Part shown: positions 1 to 5,664 of the stretch, piece by piece
How positions within the stretch are numbered: the stretch's first letter is position 1
Layout: each line of letters begins with the position of its first letter
Assembly (NCBI GenBank): GCA_937864895.1
Contig: CALMDF010000054.1
Location: 1-5,664 of the forward strand
Direction: 5' to 3'
Source of the DNA: an uncultured Holophagales bacterium
GTDB lineage: Bacteria > Acidobacteriota > Thermoanaerobaculia > UBA5066
Length of the DNA stretch: 5,664 nucleotides
Position numbers and translations under genes: made by a program
Notes under the pieces: model-generated
Told to the model about the DNA's origin: nothing
Seen by the model: the letters and a program-made list of their open reading frames with translations, nothing else
Database searches by the model: none

Positions 1-1734
1 GACCCGCGGACTCTCTCGAACGACTTCGTCCGCTGCGTCCTGGAGGACGGGAGCGGAGCTCTCTGGGTCGGGACCCAGGGGGGAGGGCTGAACCGCCTCG
101 ACCGGGCGACGGGGACCTTCACGCGGTGGCGCTCGGACCCGACCGATCCCGGGAGCCTCTCGAGCGACTTCGTCTTCGCCCTCCACGAGGATCGGGCCGG
201 GACCCTCTGGGCCGGGACGTTCGGAGGGGGGCTGAACCGCCTCGACAGGTCGACGGGCCGGTTCACGCGGTTCACCACGAAGGAGGGACTGCCGAGCGAT
301 GCGATCTACGGGATCCTCGAGGACGAGAGGGGGCGCCTCTGGATCAGCACCGTTCGGGGGCTCTCCTGTTTCGACCCGCTCGAGGCGACGTTCCACAACT
401 ACGACACCCGCGACGGCCTCCAGGGAGACGAGTTCAACGGGGGGTCGGTCTACCGGAGCTCCCGGGGAGAGATGTTCTTCGGAGGAATCCACGGATTCAA
501 CGCCTTCTTTCCGTCGCAGATCGCCGTGCGGACCGACCCGGCCCCGGTCGTCCTGACGGAGCTGCTCCTCTTCAACCGGCCGGTCGCGCCGGGCGAACGG
601 ATCGGCGACCGCGTTCCCCTGACCCGGTTCGTGACGTACCAGGACGAGATCGTCCTTTCCCACGAGGATGACGTCGTCTCCATCGAGTTCGCCGCGCTCC
701 ACTTCGCCGCGCCCGAGAAGAACCGTTACGCCTTCCGCCTCGACGGCTTCGACCGCGACTGGATTCCCGCGCGGGCCGACCGGCGCGTCGCGACCTTCAC
801 CGCCCTGGCGCCCGGCGAGTACCTCTTCCGCGTGAAGGCCGCCAACCCCGACGGCGTCTGGGGCCAGGAGGAAGCTCGCCTGAAGATCGTGGTCACGCCG
901 CCCTGGTGGGGAACGTGGTGGTTCCGCCTCGGAATGCTCCTCGTTCTCGCAGGCACGATCGTCGTCGCGCTCCGGAGGAGGATGCGGACGGTGAGCCTGG
1001 AGGCGGCGATGAGGGCGGCGCACGACGCGCAGGTGGCGGTGATGCCGAGAGACGATCCGCGCGTCGCGGGCTTCGAGGTCTCGGGCGTCTGCATTCCCGC
1101 GCTCGACGTCGGAGGCGACTTCTTCGACTACGTGAGGACGGGAGGAGAGGAGTCGCCGCTTGCGATCGTCGTCGGGGACGTGTCGGGAAAGGGGACGCGC
1201 GCGGCGATGACGGCGGCGATGTCGGGCGGGATGGTGAACGCTCTCGCGAGGCGCGGAGATCCCCTCGAGGAGGTGATGGGGCAGGTGAACGCCGCACTGA
1301 GGGCGAAGATCGAGAAGAGGATGTTCGCCGCGGTCTGCCTCGCCTCGCTCGACCCGGGCCGGAGGGAGGTGACGTTCGTCAACGCCGGCCTCTGCGAGCC
1401 GCTCCTGCGTGCAGGGGACGCCGCGAGATACCTGTCCTCCGCGGGGACGCTCTTCCCGCTCGGCGCCTACAGCGATGTGAGCTACCAGAGCCGGACAGTC
1501 CCGCTCTCCCGAGGCGACGTCCTCGTCTTCTACACGGACGGCATTCCCGAGGCGGAGGGCCGCGGCGGCGCCCAGTGGGGCTACGACGCGTTCGCGGGGT
1601 TCCTGCGCGGCCTGCCGGCCGCCGCCCTCTCGGCGCGCCAGCTGCGCGACGCGATCGTCCGCGAGGTCGCGCGCATCACGGGGAGGACGCGGCCCGCGGA
1701 CGACGTGGCGGTCGTCGTCGTGAAGGCCCTCTGA
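1..1734 (+). CDS. Membrane sensor: two-component-type beta-propeller, Y_Y_Y domain and SpoIIE/PP2C phosphatase (5' partial)
   Basis: The frame is open from base 1 and ends at TGA 1732-1734, giving 577 visible residues; the start lies upstream. Residues about 5-171 are four Reg_prop propeller units, with blade motifs LEDGSGALWVGT, LHEDRAGTLWAGT and LEDERGRLWIST, closing with the typical FFGGIHGFNAFFP. Residues about 218-297 form the Y_Y_Y domain that normally ends such sensors, leading into TPPWWGTWWFR. One membrane helix spans about 304-324 and is followed by RRRMR, so the C-terminus should be cytoplasmic and the propeller periplasmic. A linker helix precedes the SpoIIE/RsbU-type phosphatase (about 357-577). 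Its metal-binding motifs are intact: GGDFFD (371-376), GDVSGKG (392-398), TDGIPEA (512-518) and DDVAVVV (567-573). By family knowledge this is a Mn2+/Mg2+-dependent Ser/Thr phosphatase, often acting on anti-sigma-factor antagonists; ligand and substrate are unknown here. It is oddly not fused to the more usual histidine kinase. Domain calls are firm; the pathway is inference. Confidence 0.93.
   Translation, partial: DPRTLSNDFVRCVLEDGSGALWVGTQGGGLNRLDRATGTFTRWRSDPTDPGSLSSDFVFALHEDRAGTLWAGTFGGGLNRLDRSTGRFTRFTTKEGLPSDAIYGILEDERGRLWISTVRGLSCFDPLEATFHNYDTRDGLQGDEFNGGSVYRSSRGEMFFGGIHGFNAFFPSQIAVRTDPAPVVLTELLLFNRPVAPGERIGDRVPLTRFVTYQDEIVLSHEDDVVSIEFAALHFAAPEKNRYAFRLDGFDRDWIPARADRRVATFTALAPGEYLFRVKAANPDGVWGQEEARLKIVVTPPWWGTWWFRLGMLLVLAGTIVVALRRRMRTVSLEAAMRAAHDAQVAVMPRDDPRVAGFEVSGVCIPALDVGGDFFDYVRTGGEESPLAIVVGDVSGKGTRAAMTAAMSGGMVNALARRGDPLEEVMGQVNAALRAKIEKRMFAAVCLASLDPGRREVTFVNAGLCEPLLRAGDAARYLSSAGTLFPLGAYSDVSYQSRTVPLSRGDVLVFYTDGIPEAEGRGGAQWGYDAFAGFLRGLPAAALSARQLRDAIVREVARITGRTRPADDVAVVVVKAL
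13..270 (+). repeat. Two near-duplicate propeller-blade repeats, 144-bp period
   Basis: Bases 13-126 and 157-270 align without gaps at about 75% identity (28 mismatches in 114 positions, counted by eye). They share an exact 15-base block at 88-102 and 232-246 that encodes LNRLD. They code for successive blades with a 48-residue period. The later blades, starting near residues 97 and 140, are shorter (43-44 residues) and more diverged. This is a coding repeat within the sensor gene, not a mobile or regulatory repeat. Confidence 0.75.
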
Positions 1735-1745
1735 GGCTCAGGAGG
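1728..1745. terminator. Small stem-loop spanning two convergent stop codons (possible weak bidirectional terminator)
   Basis: CTGA (1731-1734) and TCAG (1738-1741) pair around a GGC loop. CCT (1728-1730) and AGG (1743-1745) extend the stem past a single bulged G. The TGA stops of the sensor gene and of the minus-strand gene lie opposite each other in the stem. There is no T-tract on either strand, so it is not a textbook intrinsic terminator. The pairing follows partly from having two TGA stops face to face. Confidence 0.25.
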
Positions 1746-2403
1746 AGCCGAGGGCGACTTCGCGCGCGACGGCGACGATCCCGGCGAGGGCGTCCGCGCC
1801 GGGACGGGCCCCGCCGGCGGTGAGCCGGAAGGCGGCTTCCTTCAGGGCGCCGTCCTCGGCCTCGGGGTCTCCGAGGAGCTCCGCGAGCGCCGCGATCGGA
1901 ACAGGAAAGCCGCCCCGGGCGGCGTCGTCGAGGACCTTCGCCGTCGACGGCGAGGAGCCGGAGGGGACGAGACCGGCAAGCGAGGCCTGGAAGGCTGCGA
2001 CCGCGGGCTCGGGGAGGAGCCTTCCGGCGGCGAGGCGTCGTGCGGCGGCGGCGAGGCCGACGAGCATCTCCTCCCCGGCGGGGGCGGGGGCGGGGCCGAG
2101 GGCGACGAGGCCGACGGCCTCCCTCCGGAAGGTGGCGGCCGCGTTGACGCCGGCCACGAGCCGGGTGGAAAGGGCCCCGAGGCGCGTGGCGACCCAGCGG
2201 ACGAGAACGGCGTCGGCGGGGAGCTCGCCGGGGGCGTTCCCCGTGACGAGGGCGAGCGTACGGGCCGGGAGCGGAAGGATGGCGACGTGGTGGGCCAGCG
2301 TCGGGCGGTCGACCGGCCGGAGGAGGGCGAGCTTCCTCGAGCCGGGGGCGAACGCCGTCGCGGCGGCGGGTGTGGCGGGGGTCGGGAGGGAGAGGACGCT
2401 CAC
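1738..2403 (-). CDS. Uncharacterised Ala/Leu/Val/Pro-rich protein, 221 aa
   Basis: I do not recognise this protein. GTG 2403-2401 is the only usual start codon after the upstream in-frame TAA; no clear Shine-Dalgarno sequence precedes it. Coding is supported by about 92% G/C at third positions, close to the neighbours, and by a balanced hydrophobic sequence. The opposite strand reads as a Ser/Arg/Ala-rich shadow. The protein has three Lys, one Trp (W70) and no Cys or Tyr. It shows no signal peptide and no membrane segment. Residues about 20-100 look like mixed strands and helices (for example LALVTGNAPGELPADAVLVRW, roughly 49-70). A GPAPAPAG linker (103-110) follows, then Ala-rich helices (about 111-220) broken by a PSGSSPS loop. 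It is probably a soluble cytoplasmic protein. It converges on the sensor gene with a 3-bp gap and diverges from the acyltransferase across a 124-bp region. I assign no function; confidence is for being a real gene. Confidence 0.72.
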   Translation of the reverse strand: MSVLSLPTPATPAAATAFAPGSRKLALLRPVDRPTLAHHVAILPLPARTLALVTGNAPGELPADAVLVRWVATRLGALSTRLVAGVNAAATFRREAVGLVALGPAPAPAGEEMLVGLAAAARRLAAGRLLPEPAVAAFQASLAGLVPSGSSPSTAKVLDDAARGGFPVPIAALAELLGDPEAEDGALKEAAFRLTAGGARPGADALAGIVAVAREVALGSS

Positions 2404-2527
2404 GTGTGGCTCGTGGCGGCGGACCGTTCCGTCGCGGGCGCTTGGAAGGGCCGCCGGGCCTGTGATGTTACGCCGCTTCTGCGATGCAGCAAAGAGCGGG
2501 AGCCGGTGGCTTTACGATCCTCCTGCG
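2404..2527. promoter_or_regulatory. Divergent intergenic promoter region between the unknown gene and yihG-kup
   Basis: This 124-bp gap separates two divergently read genes and is the only sizeable non-coding DNA in the window. Bases about 2461-2527 are clearly less GC-rich than the flanking genes. On the minus strand, TAACAT (2470-2465) resembles a -10 box (4 of 6), with a poor TTGCTG-like -35 about 16 bases upstream. On the plus strand, TTGGAA (2442-2447) matches a -35 box at 4 of 6, but no good -10 follows. That a promoter region exists is a sound inference from gene orientation; the exact boxes are guesses. Confidence 0.5.
2473..2499. other. Interrupted inverted repeat in the divergent promoter region
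   Basis: CCGCT (2473-2477) pairs with AGCGG (2495-2499). Inside it, CTGC (2479-2482) pairs with GCAG (2486-2489) around a GAT loop; 1 and 5 unpaired bases separate inner and outer arms. It could be an operator for a regulator of the divergent genes or a leader stem-loop. Such short arms are common by chance in GC-rich DNA, so support is weak. Confidence 0.22.
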
Positions 2528-3481
2528 ATGACGCCCGCCCGCCCCGCGCCCCCGGCCGCCGTCCGTCTCGTCGCCGGGAGCTTCACCTTCCTCCTCTTCG
2601 CCACCAACACCGTCGTCCTCTGCCTCGTCCTCTACGCCGCGACGCTCCTGAAGTTCGTCGTCCCCCTCGCCGGATGGAGACGGCTCGTGTCCCGTCTCCT
2701 CGTGGCCATCGGGAACGCCTGGATCGGCGTCAACACCTTCTGCCTGCGGATCACGCAGCCGACGGTCTACGACGTGGAGGGGCTCGAGGGGCTCCGGCGG
2801 GACGCCTCGTACCTCGTGATCTCGAACCACCAGTCGTGGGTCGACATCCCCGTCCTGCAGGGGGTCTTCCTCCGTCGGCTCGCGTTCCTCCGCTTCTTCC
2901 TCAAGCAGGAGCTCATCCGGGTCCCGATGCTCGGGATCGCCTGGTGGGCCCTCGACTTCCCGTTCATGAAGAGGCACTCGCGCGAGGCGGTCGAGAAGAA
3001 CCCCGCGCTGCGCCTCGAGGACCTCGAGGCGACGCGGCGCGCCTGCGAGAGATTCCGTCACGCGCCGGCGGCGATCCTCAATTTCGTCGAGGGGACGAGG
3101 TTCACGCCCGCCAAGCACGAGAGGAGCGGCGCCGAGTACCGCCACCTCCTTCCCCCGAAGGCGGGGGGACTCGCCTTCGCGGCGAGCGTCATGGGTCCGC
3201 AGCTGAAGGGAATCGTCGACGTGACGATCGTCTATCCCCACGGCCGGCCGACCTTCTGGGACCTGATCTCCCTGGGCCTGCCCCGCGTCGTCGTCCGGGT
3301 CCGGGAGCTCCCGATCCCCGGGGACTGGTTCGCCAGCGACTACACGGAGAACGCGGAGTTCCGCGAGGGGGTCCAGGCCTGGATGAGAAGGCTCTGGGAC
3401 GCCAAGGACGAGACGATCTCCGGCCTCCTTCTCCCCCGGGACGCTTCGGCCGGCCCCTCGGGGCGCTCACGGGCCGGTTGA
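2528..3481 (+). CDS. yihG: YihG-type 1-acylglycerol-3-phosphate acyltransferase (PlsC superfamily)
   Basis: The 317-residue protein is close to E. coli YihG (about 310 residues) in length and pattern. A membrane segment lies at about 14-36. The acyltransferase core carries the catalytic HX4D motif in NHQSWVDI (H101, D106), a FLKQEL stretch (124-129), WALDFPFMKRHSRE (about 140-153), the acyl-acceptor-binding FVEGTRFT motif (186-193), LLPPKAGG (207-214) and VDVTIVYPHG (230-239). WALDFPFMKR and NFVEGTRFT are near-verbatim in YihG as I recall it, which separates this group from classical PlsC. The family acylates lysophosphatidic acid to phosphatidic acid at the inner membrane; the acyl donor and preference here are unknown. 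ATG 2528 is chosen because the in-frame codons from ATG 2465 to here have far more A/T third bases than the gene. GTG 2462 or ATG 2465, after GGAAGGG at 2444-2450, remain alternatives. kup follows after 17 bp, probably in the same transcript. Confidence 0.9.
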   Translation: MTPARPAPPAAVRLVAGSFTFLLFATNTVVLCLVLYAATLLKFVVPLAGWRRLVSRLLVAIGNAWIGVNTFCLRITQPTVYDVEGLEGLRRDASYLVISNHQSWVDIPVLQGVFLRRLAFLRFFLKQELIRVPMLGIAWWALDFPFMKRHSREAVEKNPALRLEDLEATRRACERFRHAPAAILNFVEGTRFTPAKHERSGAEYRHLLPPKAGGLAFAASVMGPQLKGIVDVTIVYPHGRPTFWDLISLGLPRVVVRVRELPIPGDWFASDYTENAEFREGVQAWMRRLWDAKDETISGLLLPRDASAGPSGRSRAG

Positions 3482-3498
3482 ATTAGACTTCGCCCGCG

Positions 3499-5475
3499 TT
3501 GAAAACGCCTTCCGGCGAGGCCCCGGCCTCGCATCCTCCATCCGGATCGAACTCCGGGGCGTTCGAAGCGGGACCGCTGCCGACGGAGAAGGTCCACCTC
3601 CCGCCGGCCCCCGAGGGGAAGTACCTCGCGATCCTGACGCTCGGCGCCCTCGGCGTCGTCTTCGGCGACATCGGCACGAGCCCCCTCTACGCTCTTCGCG
3701 AGTGCTTCGTCGGGCACCACCCGATCCCGCCGACGCCCGGGAACGTCCTGGGAATTCTCTCGCTGATCTTCTGGGCCCTCGTCCTGACGATCTCGGTCAA
3801 GTACCTGGCGATCGTCCTCAGGGCCGACAACCGGGGGGAAGGCGGCATCCTCGCTCTCATGGCCCTTCTCCGCCCTCCGGCGGGGTCGGGGCTGGGGCGT
3901 CACGCGCTCCTCGTCGTCCTCGGGCTCTTCGGCGCCGCTCTCCTCTACGGCGACAGCATCATCACGCCGGCGATCACCGTCCTCTCCGCCCTGGAAGGGC
4001 TCGAGGTCGTCACCCCGGCCTTCACGCCCTACATCCAGCCGATCGCGATCCTGATCCTCCTCGCGCTCTTTTCCTTCCAGAAGTGGGGGACCGCCGGGAT
4101 GGGGGCCATCTTCGGGCCGGTCATGCTCCTCTGGTTCGCGGTCCTCGCCGTCCTCGGGGTCGTCCACGTCTTCGACGCGCCCCAGGTGCTGGGCGCGGTG
4201 AACCCCCTCCACGCCGTCCGCTTCTTCGCCCACAACGGCGGCGTCGGATTCCTCCTCCTCGGCTCGGTCTTCCTCGTCATCACGGGAGGGGAGGCGCTCT
4301 ACGCCGACATGGGGCACTTCGGGGCGAAGCCGATCCGGACGGGCTGGTACACCCTCGTCCTGCCATCCCTCCTCCTGAACTACTTCGGCCAGGGGGCGCT
4401 CCTCCTGACGAAGCCCGAGACGGCCGCGAACCCGCTCTTCGAGATGGTCCCGAAGTGGGGGCTCGTCCCCCTCGTCATTCTCGCGACGGCGGCCTCGGTC
4501 ATCGCCTCGCAGGCGGTCATCTCCGGCGCCTTCTCGCTCACGCGCCAGGCGATCCAGCTCGGCTACATGCCGCGCCTCAGGATCGACCACACCTCGGAAA
4601 AGGAGATCGGGCAGATCTACCTGCCGTCGATCAACTGGGCGCTCGCCGGCGCCTGCATCTGGCTCGTCCTCTCTTTCCGCAGCTCGGGCGCGCTCGCTGC
4701 CGCCTACGGAGTCGCCGTGACGGCGACGATGGGAATCACGACCGTCCTCCTGTACGTCCACGCCCGCAACGCGTGGAAGGTCCCGCGTGCGGTCGCGCTC
4801 CCGATCGCCTCGCTGTTCCTCGTCATCGACCTCGCCTTCTTCGGGGCGAACATCGTGAAGATCGCCGCCGGCGGCTGGTTCCCGCTCGTCGTCGCGGGGT
4901 TCGTCTACCTCATCATGACGACCTGGAAGAAGGGGCGGGTCATCCTCGCGGAGCGCCTGCGCGAGGCGACGCTCCCGGTCGACGTCTTCCTCCAGGACGT
5001 CGAGAAGCGCTCGCCGACGCGCGTGAAGGGAACGGCGGTCTTCATGGACCGCATTCCCGAGGGGATTCCACCGCCCCTCCTCCACAACCTCAAGCACAAC
5101 AAGATCCTCCACGAGCGCGTCGTCTTCCTGACCGTCGTCACCGACGAGGTGCCCCGCCTGAAGGAGAAGGAACGGACGCGCTGCGAGTTCCTCGGGCCCG
5201 GGTTCTGGCGCGTCACGCTCCACTACGGCTTCATGGAGAACCCCGACGTCCCGCGGGCCCTCCGGAAGCTGAAGCTCGACGGCAGGGGATTCGAGCCGAT
5301 GGACACGACGTTCTTCCTCGGCCGGGAGACCCTCATCGCGAGCAAGCGCCCCGGCATGGCGATCTGGCGCGAGCACGTCTTCGCCTGGATGGCCCGCTCC
5401 GAGGGGCGCGCGACGGCGTTCTTCAACATCCCGCCGGGACGCGTCGTCGAGCTGGGCCTCCAGGTCGAGCTCTGA
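3499..5475 (+). CDS. kup: Low-affinity K+ uptake protein Kup (KUP/HAK/KT family, K+:H+ symporter)
   Basis: The 658-residue protein is a complete Kup (E. coli Kup is 622; the excess is mainly a 40-residue hydrophilic N-tail). About twelve hydrophobic segments run from 44 to 477, followed by the cytoplasmic K_trans C-terminal domain (about 480-658). Family signatures are VVFGDIGTSPLYA (53-65), RADNRGEGG (108-116), LYGDSIITPAIT (149-160), ITGGEALYADMGHFG (261-275), LNYFGQGALLL (293-303), VIASQAVISG (334-343), HNLKHNKILHERV (529-541) and the closing IPPGRVVELGLQVEL. D57, D152 and E265 occupy the positions of E. coli D23, E116 and E229, reported as important for K+ transport. Family knowledge gives proton-coupled K+ import across the inner membrane. 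TTG 3499 is the only usual start between the in-frame TAG at 3484-3486 and the first conserved motif. No Shine-Dalgarno sequence is visible, so translation may be coupled to the acyltransferase stop 17 bases upstream. I see no riboswitch. Confidence 0.97.
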   Translation: MKTPSGEAPASHPPSGSNSGAFEAGPLPTEKVHLPPAPEGKYLAILTLGALGVVFGDIGTSPLYALRECFVGHHPIPPTPGNVLGILSLIFWALVLTISVKYLAIVLRADNRGEGGILALMALLRPPAGSGLGRHALLVVLGLFGAALLYGDSIITPAITVLSALEGLEVVTPAFTPYIQPIAILILLALFSFQKWGTAGMGAIFGPVMLLWFAVLAVLGVVHVFDAPQVLGAVNPLHAVRFFAHNGGVGFLLLGSVFLVITGGEALYADMGHFGAKPIRTGWYTLVLPSLLLNYFGQGALLLTKPETAANPLFEMVPKWGLVPLVILATAASVIASQAVISGAFSLTRQAIQLGYMPRLRIDHTSEKEIGQIYLPSINWALAGACIWLVLSFRSSGALAAAYGVAVTATMGITTVLLYVHARNAWKVPRAVALPIASLFLVIDLAFFGANIVKIAAGGWFPLVVAGFVYLIMTTWKKGRVILAERLREATLPVDVFLQDVEKRSPTRVKGTAVFMDRIPEGIPPPLLHNLKHNKILHERVVFLTVVTDEVPRLKEKERTRCEFLGPGFWRVTLHYGFMENPDVPRALRKLKLDGRGFEPMDTTFFLGRETLIASKRPGMAIWREHVFAWMARSEGRATAFFNIPPGRVVELGLQVEL

Positions 5476-5498
5476 CGCCCCCGCCTCAGCGAAGCTCG
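5466..5498. terminator. Stem-loop over the kup / permease convergent stops (candidate bidirectional terminator)
   Basis: CGAGCTCTGA (5466-5475) pairs with TCAG (5486-5489) and, past a CGA bulge, with AGCTCG (5493-5498). This makes a 10-bp stem around the loop CGCCCCCGCC. It contains the last codons and stop of kup and the stop of the minus-strand permease. No T-run follows on either strand, so rho-independent termination is uncertain. It may instead stabilise transcript 3' ends or reduce read-through. Confidence 0.4.
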
Positions 5499-5664
5499 TC
5501 CCTCCGCCGCTTCGCCTCCTCCTCGTCGACCCGCGCGAGGAGGAGGAACCCCGCCACGAAGAGGACGGCCACCGAGAGGATCGCGAGCCGCGACGTGCCC
5601 GTCGCCTGTCGCACCGTCGCGAAGAGGAACGTCCCGAGGACCCCCGCGAGCTTGTTGAAGACGG
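5486..5664 (-). CDS. Probable UMF1/Atg22-like major facilitator permease, C-terminal end (5' partial)
   Basis: The reverse frame is open from the window edge (first full codon 5662-5660) to TGA at 5488-5486, giving 58 residues. It begins VFNKLAGVLGTFLFATVRQATG, continues with a hydrophobic helix (LAILSVAVLFVAGFLLLARV) and ends in a charged tail, DEEEAKRRRDELR. The order of a kinase-like N/GKLAxxLGxxLF helix, a short loop with TGTSRL, a last membrane helix and a basic/acidic cytoplasmic tail matches the last two helices of UMF1-family (Atg22-like) MFS permeases as I remember them. Third positions are almost all G or C, as in neighbouring genes. It converges on kup, 10 bp between stops. Substrate cannot be told from this fragment. 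Another MFS subfamily is possible; the coding call is firmer than the family call. Confidence 0.68.
   Translation of the reverse strand, partial: VFNKLAGVLGTFLFATVRQATGTSRLAILSVAVLFVAGFLLLARVDEEEAKRRRDELR

Noticed and set aside
126..671. 181-codon plus-strand frame within the propeller region.
   Set aside because: Arg/Pro-rich out-of-frame reading; the true frame gives regular propeller blades without a break.
906..1823. 305-codon plus-strand frame overlapping the SpoIIE region.
   Set aside because: It is an Arg/Gly-rich out-of-frame reading of the phosphatase gene, whose motifs are all in the other frame.
2401..2406. CACGTG palindrome at the start of the minus-strand gene as a possible operator.
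   Set aside because: A single 6-bp palindrome is expected by chance in GC-rich DNA and it overlaps the start codon; no second copy or longer symmetry is present.
1820..2527. N-terminal extension of the acyltransferase giving a 553-residue protein.
   Set aside because: The added 236 residues are Ser/Arg/Ala-rich and antisense to the better coding frame at 1738-2403. The enzyme family is about 310 residues and is complete from 2528.
2468..3241. 257-codon minus-strand frame opposite the acyltransferase.
   Set aside because: Glu/Asp/Arg-rich shadow with no recognisable motif; the plus strand carries the intact HX4D and EGTR motifs.
3482..3498. Possible promoter or riboswitch before kup.
   Set aside because: The gap is only 17 bases with no room for a structured leader, and no -10/-35 pair is visible at the end of the preceding gene.
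3340..5376. Long 678-codon open frame on the minus strand opposite kup.
   Set aside because: Its translation is dominated by Arg, Asp, Glu, Gly and Pro with no domain, and it lies antisense to an unmistakable Kup. Strong G/C third-position bias removes stops from this antisense frame.

Overview
The window is GC-rich DNA (roughly 70% by eye) with a very strong G/C preference at third codon positions. It is densely packed with ordinary chromosomal genes. I see no insertion sequence, phage gene, CRISPR array, tRNA or rRNA. A periplasmic two-component-type propeller fused to a SpoIIE/PP2C phosphatase, together with this composition, suits a high-GC environmental Gram-negative such as an Acidobacteriota (Thermoanaerobaculia/Holophagae-like), Myxococcota or Gemmatimonadota lineage. 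That placement is inference and weak: no marker gene is present.

Layout. (1) 1-1734, plus strand: the C-terminal 577 residues of a membrane sensor, with the last propeller blades, a Y_Y_Y domain, one membrane helix and a complete SpoIIE-type serine/threonine phosphatase. (2) 1738-2403, minus strand: an Ala/Leu/Val/Pro-rich 221-residue protein of no family I recognise, converging on gene 1 with only 3 bases between the stops. (3) 2404-2527: a divergent intergenic region of visibly lower GC, the only real promoter space in the window. (4) 2528-3481, plus strand: a YihG-type PlsC-superfamily acyltransferase. (5) 3499-5475, plus strand: a complete Kup potassium uptake protein, 17 bases after gene 4 and probably in its operon. 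(6) 5486-5664, minus strand: the C-terminal 58 residues of a probable UMF1/Atg22-like major facilitator permease, converging on kup with 10 bases between the stops.

How they work together. The acyltransferase and Kup are likely cotranscribed; both act at the inner membrane (phospholipid acylation and K+ uptake), but no specific joint pathway is established. The sensor-phosphatase would read a periplasmic signal and dephosphorylate a cytoplasmic partner, probably an anti-sigma-factor antagonist that is not in the window. All three start sites in the window (GTG, ATG, TTG) lack a clear Shine-Dalgarno sequence. Both convergent gene pairs have their two TGA stops in small stem-loops that could act in both directions.

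I found no convincing new system. The points most worth following are the propeller-SpoIIE fusion, the unrecognised gene at 1738-2403, and the yihG-kup pair.
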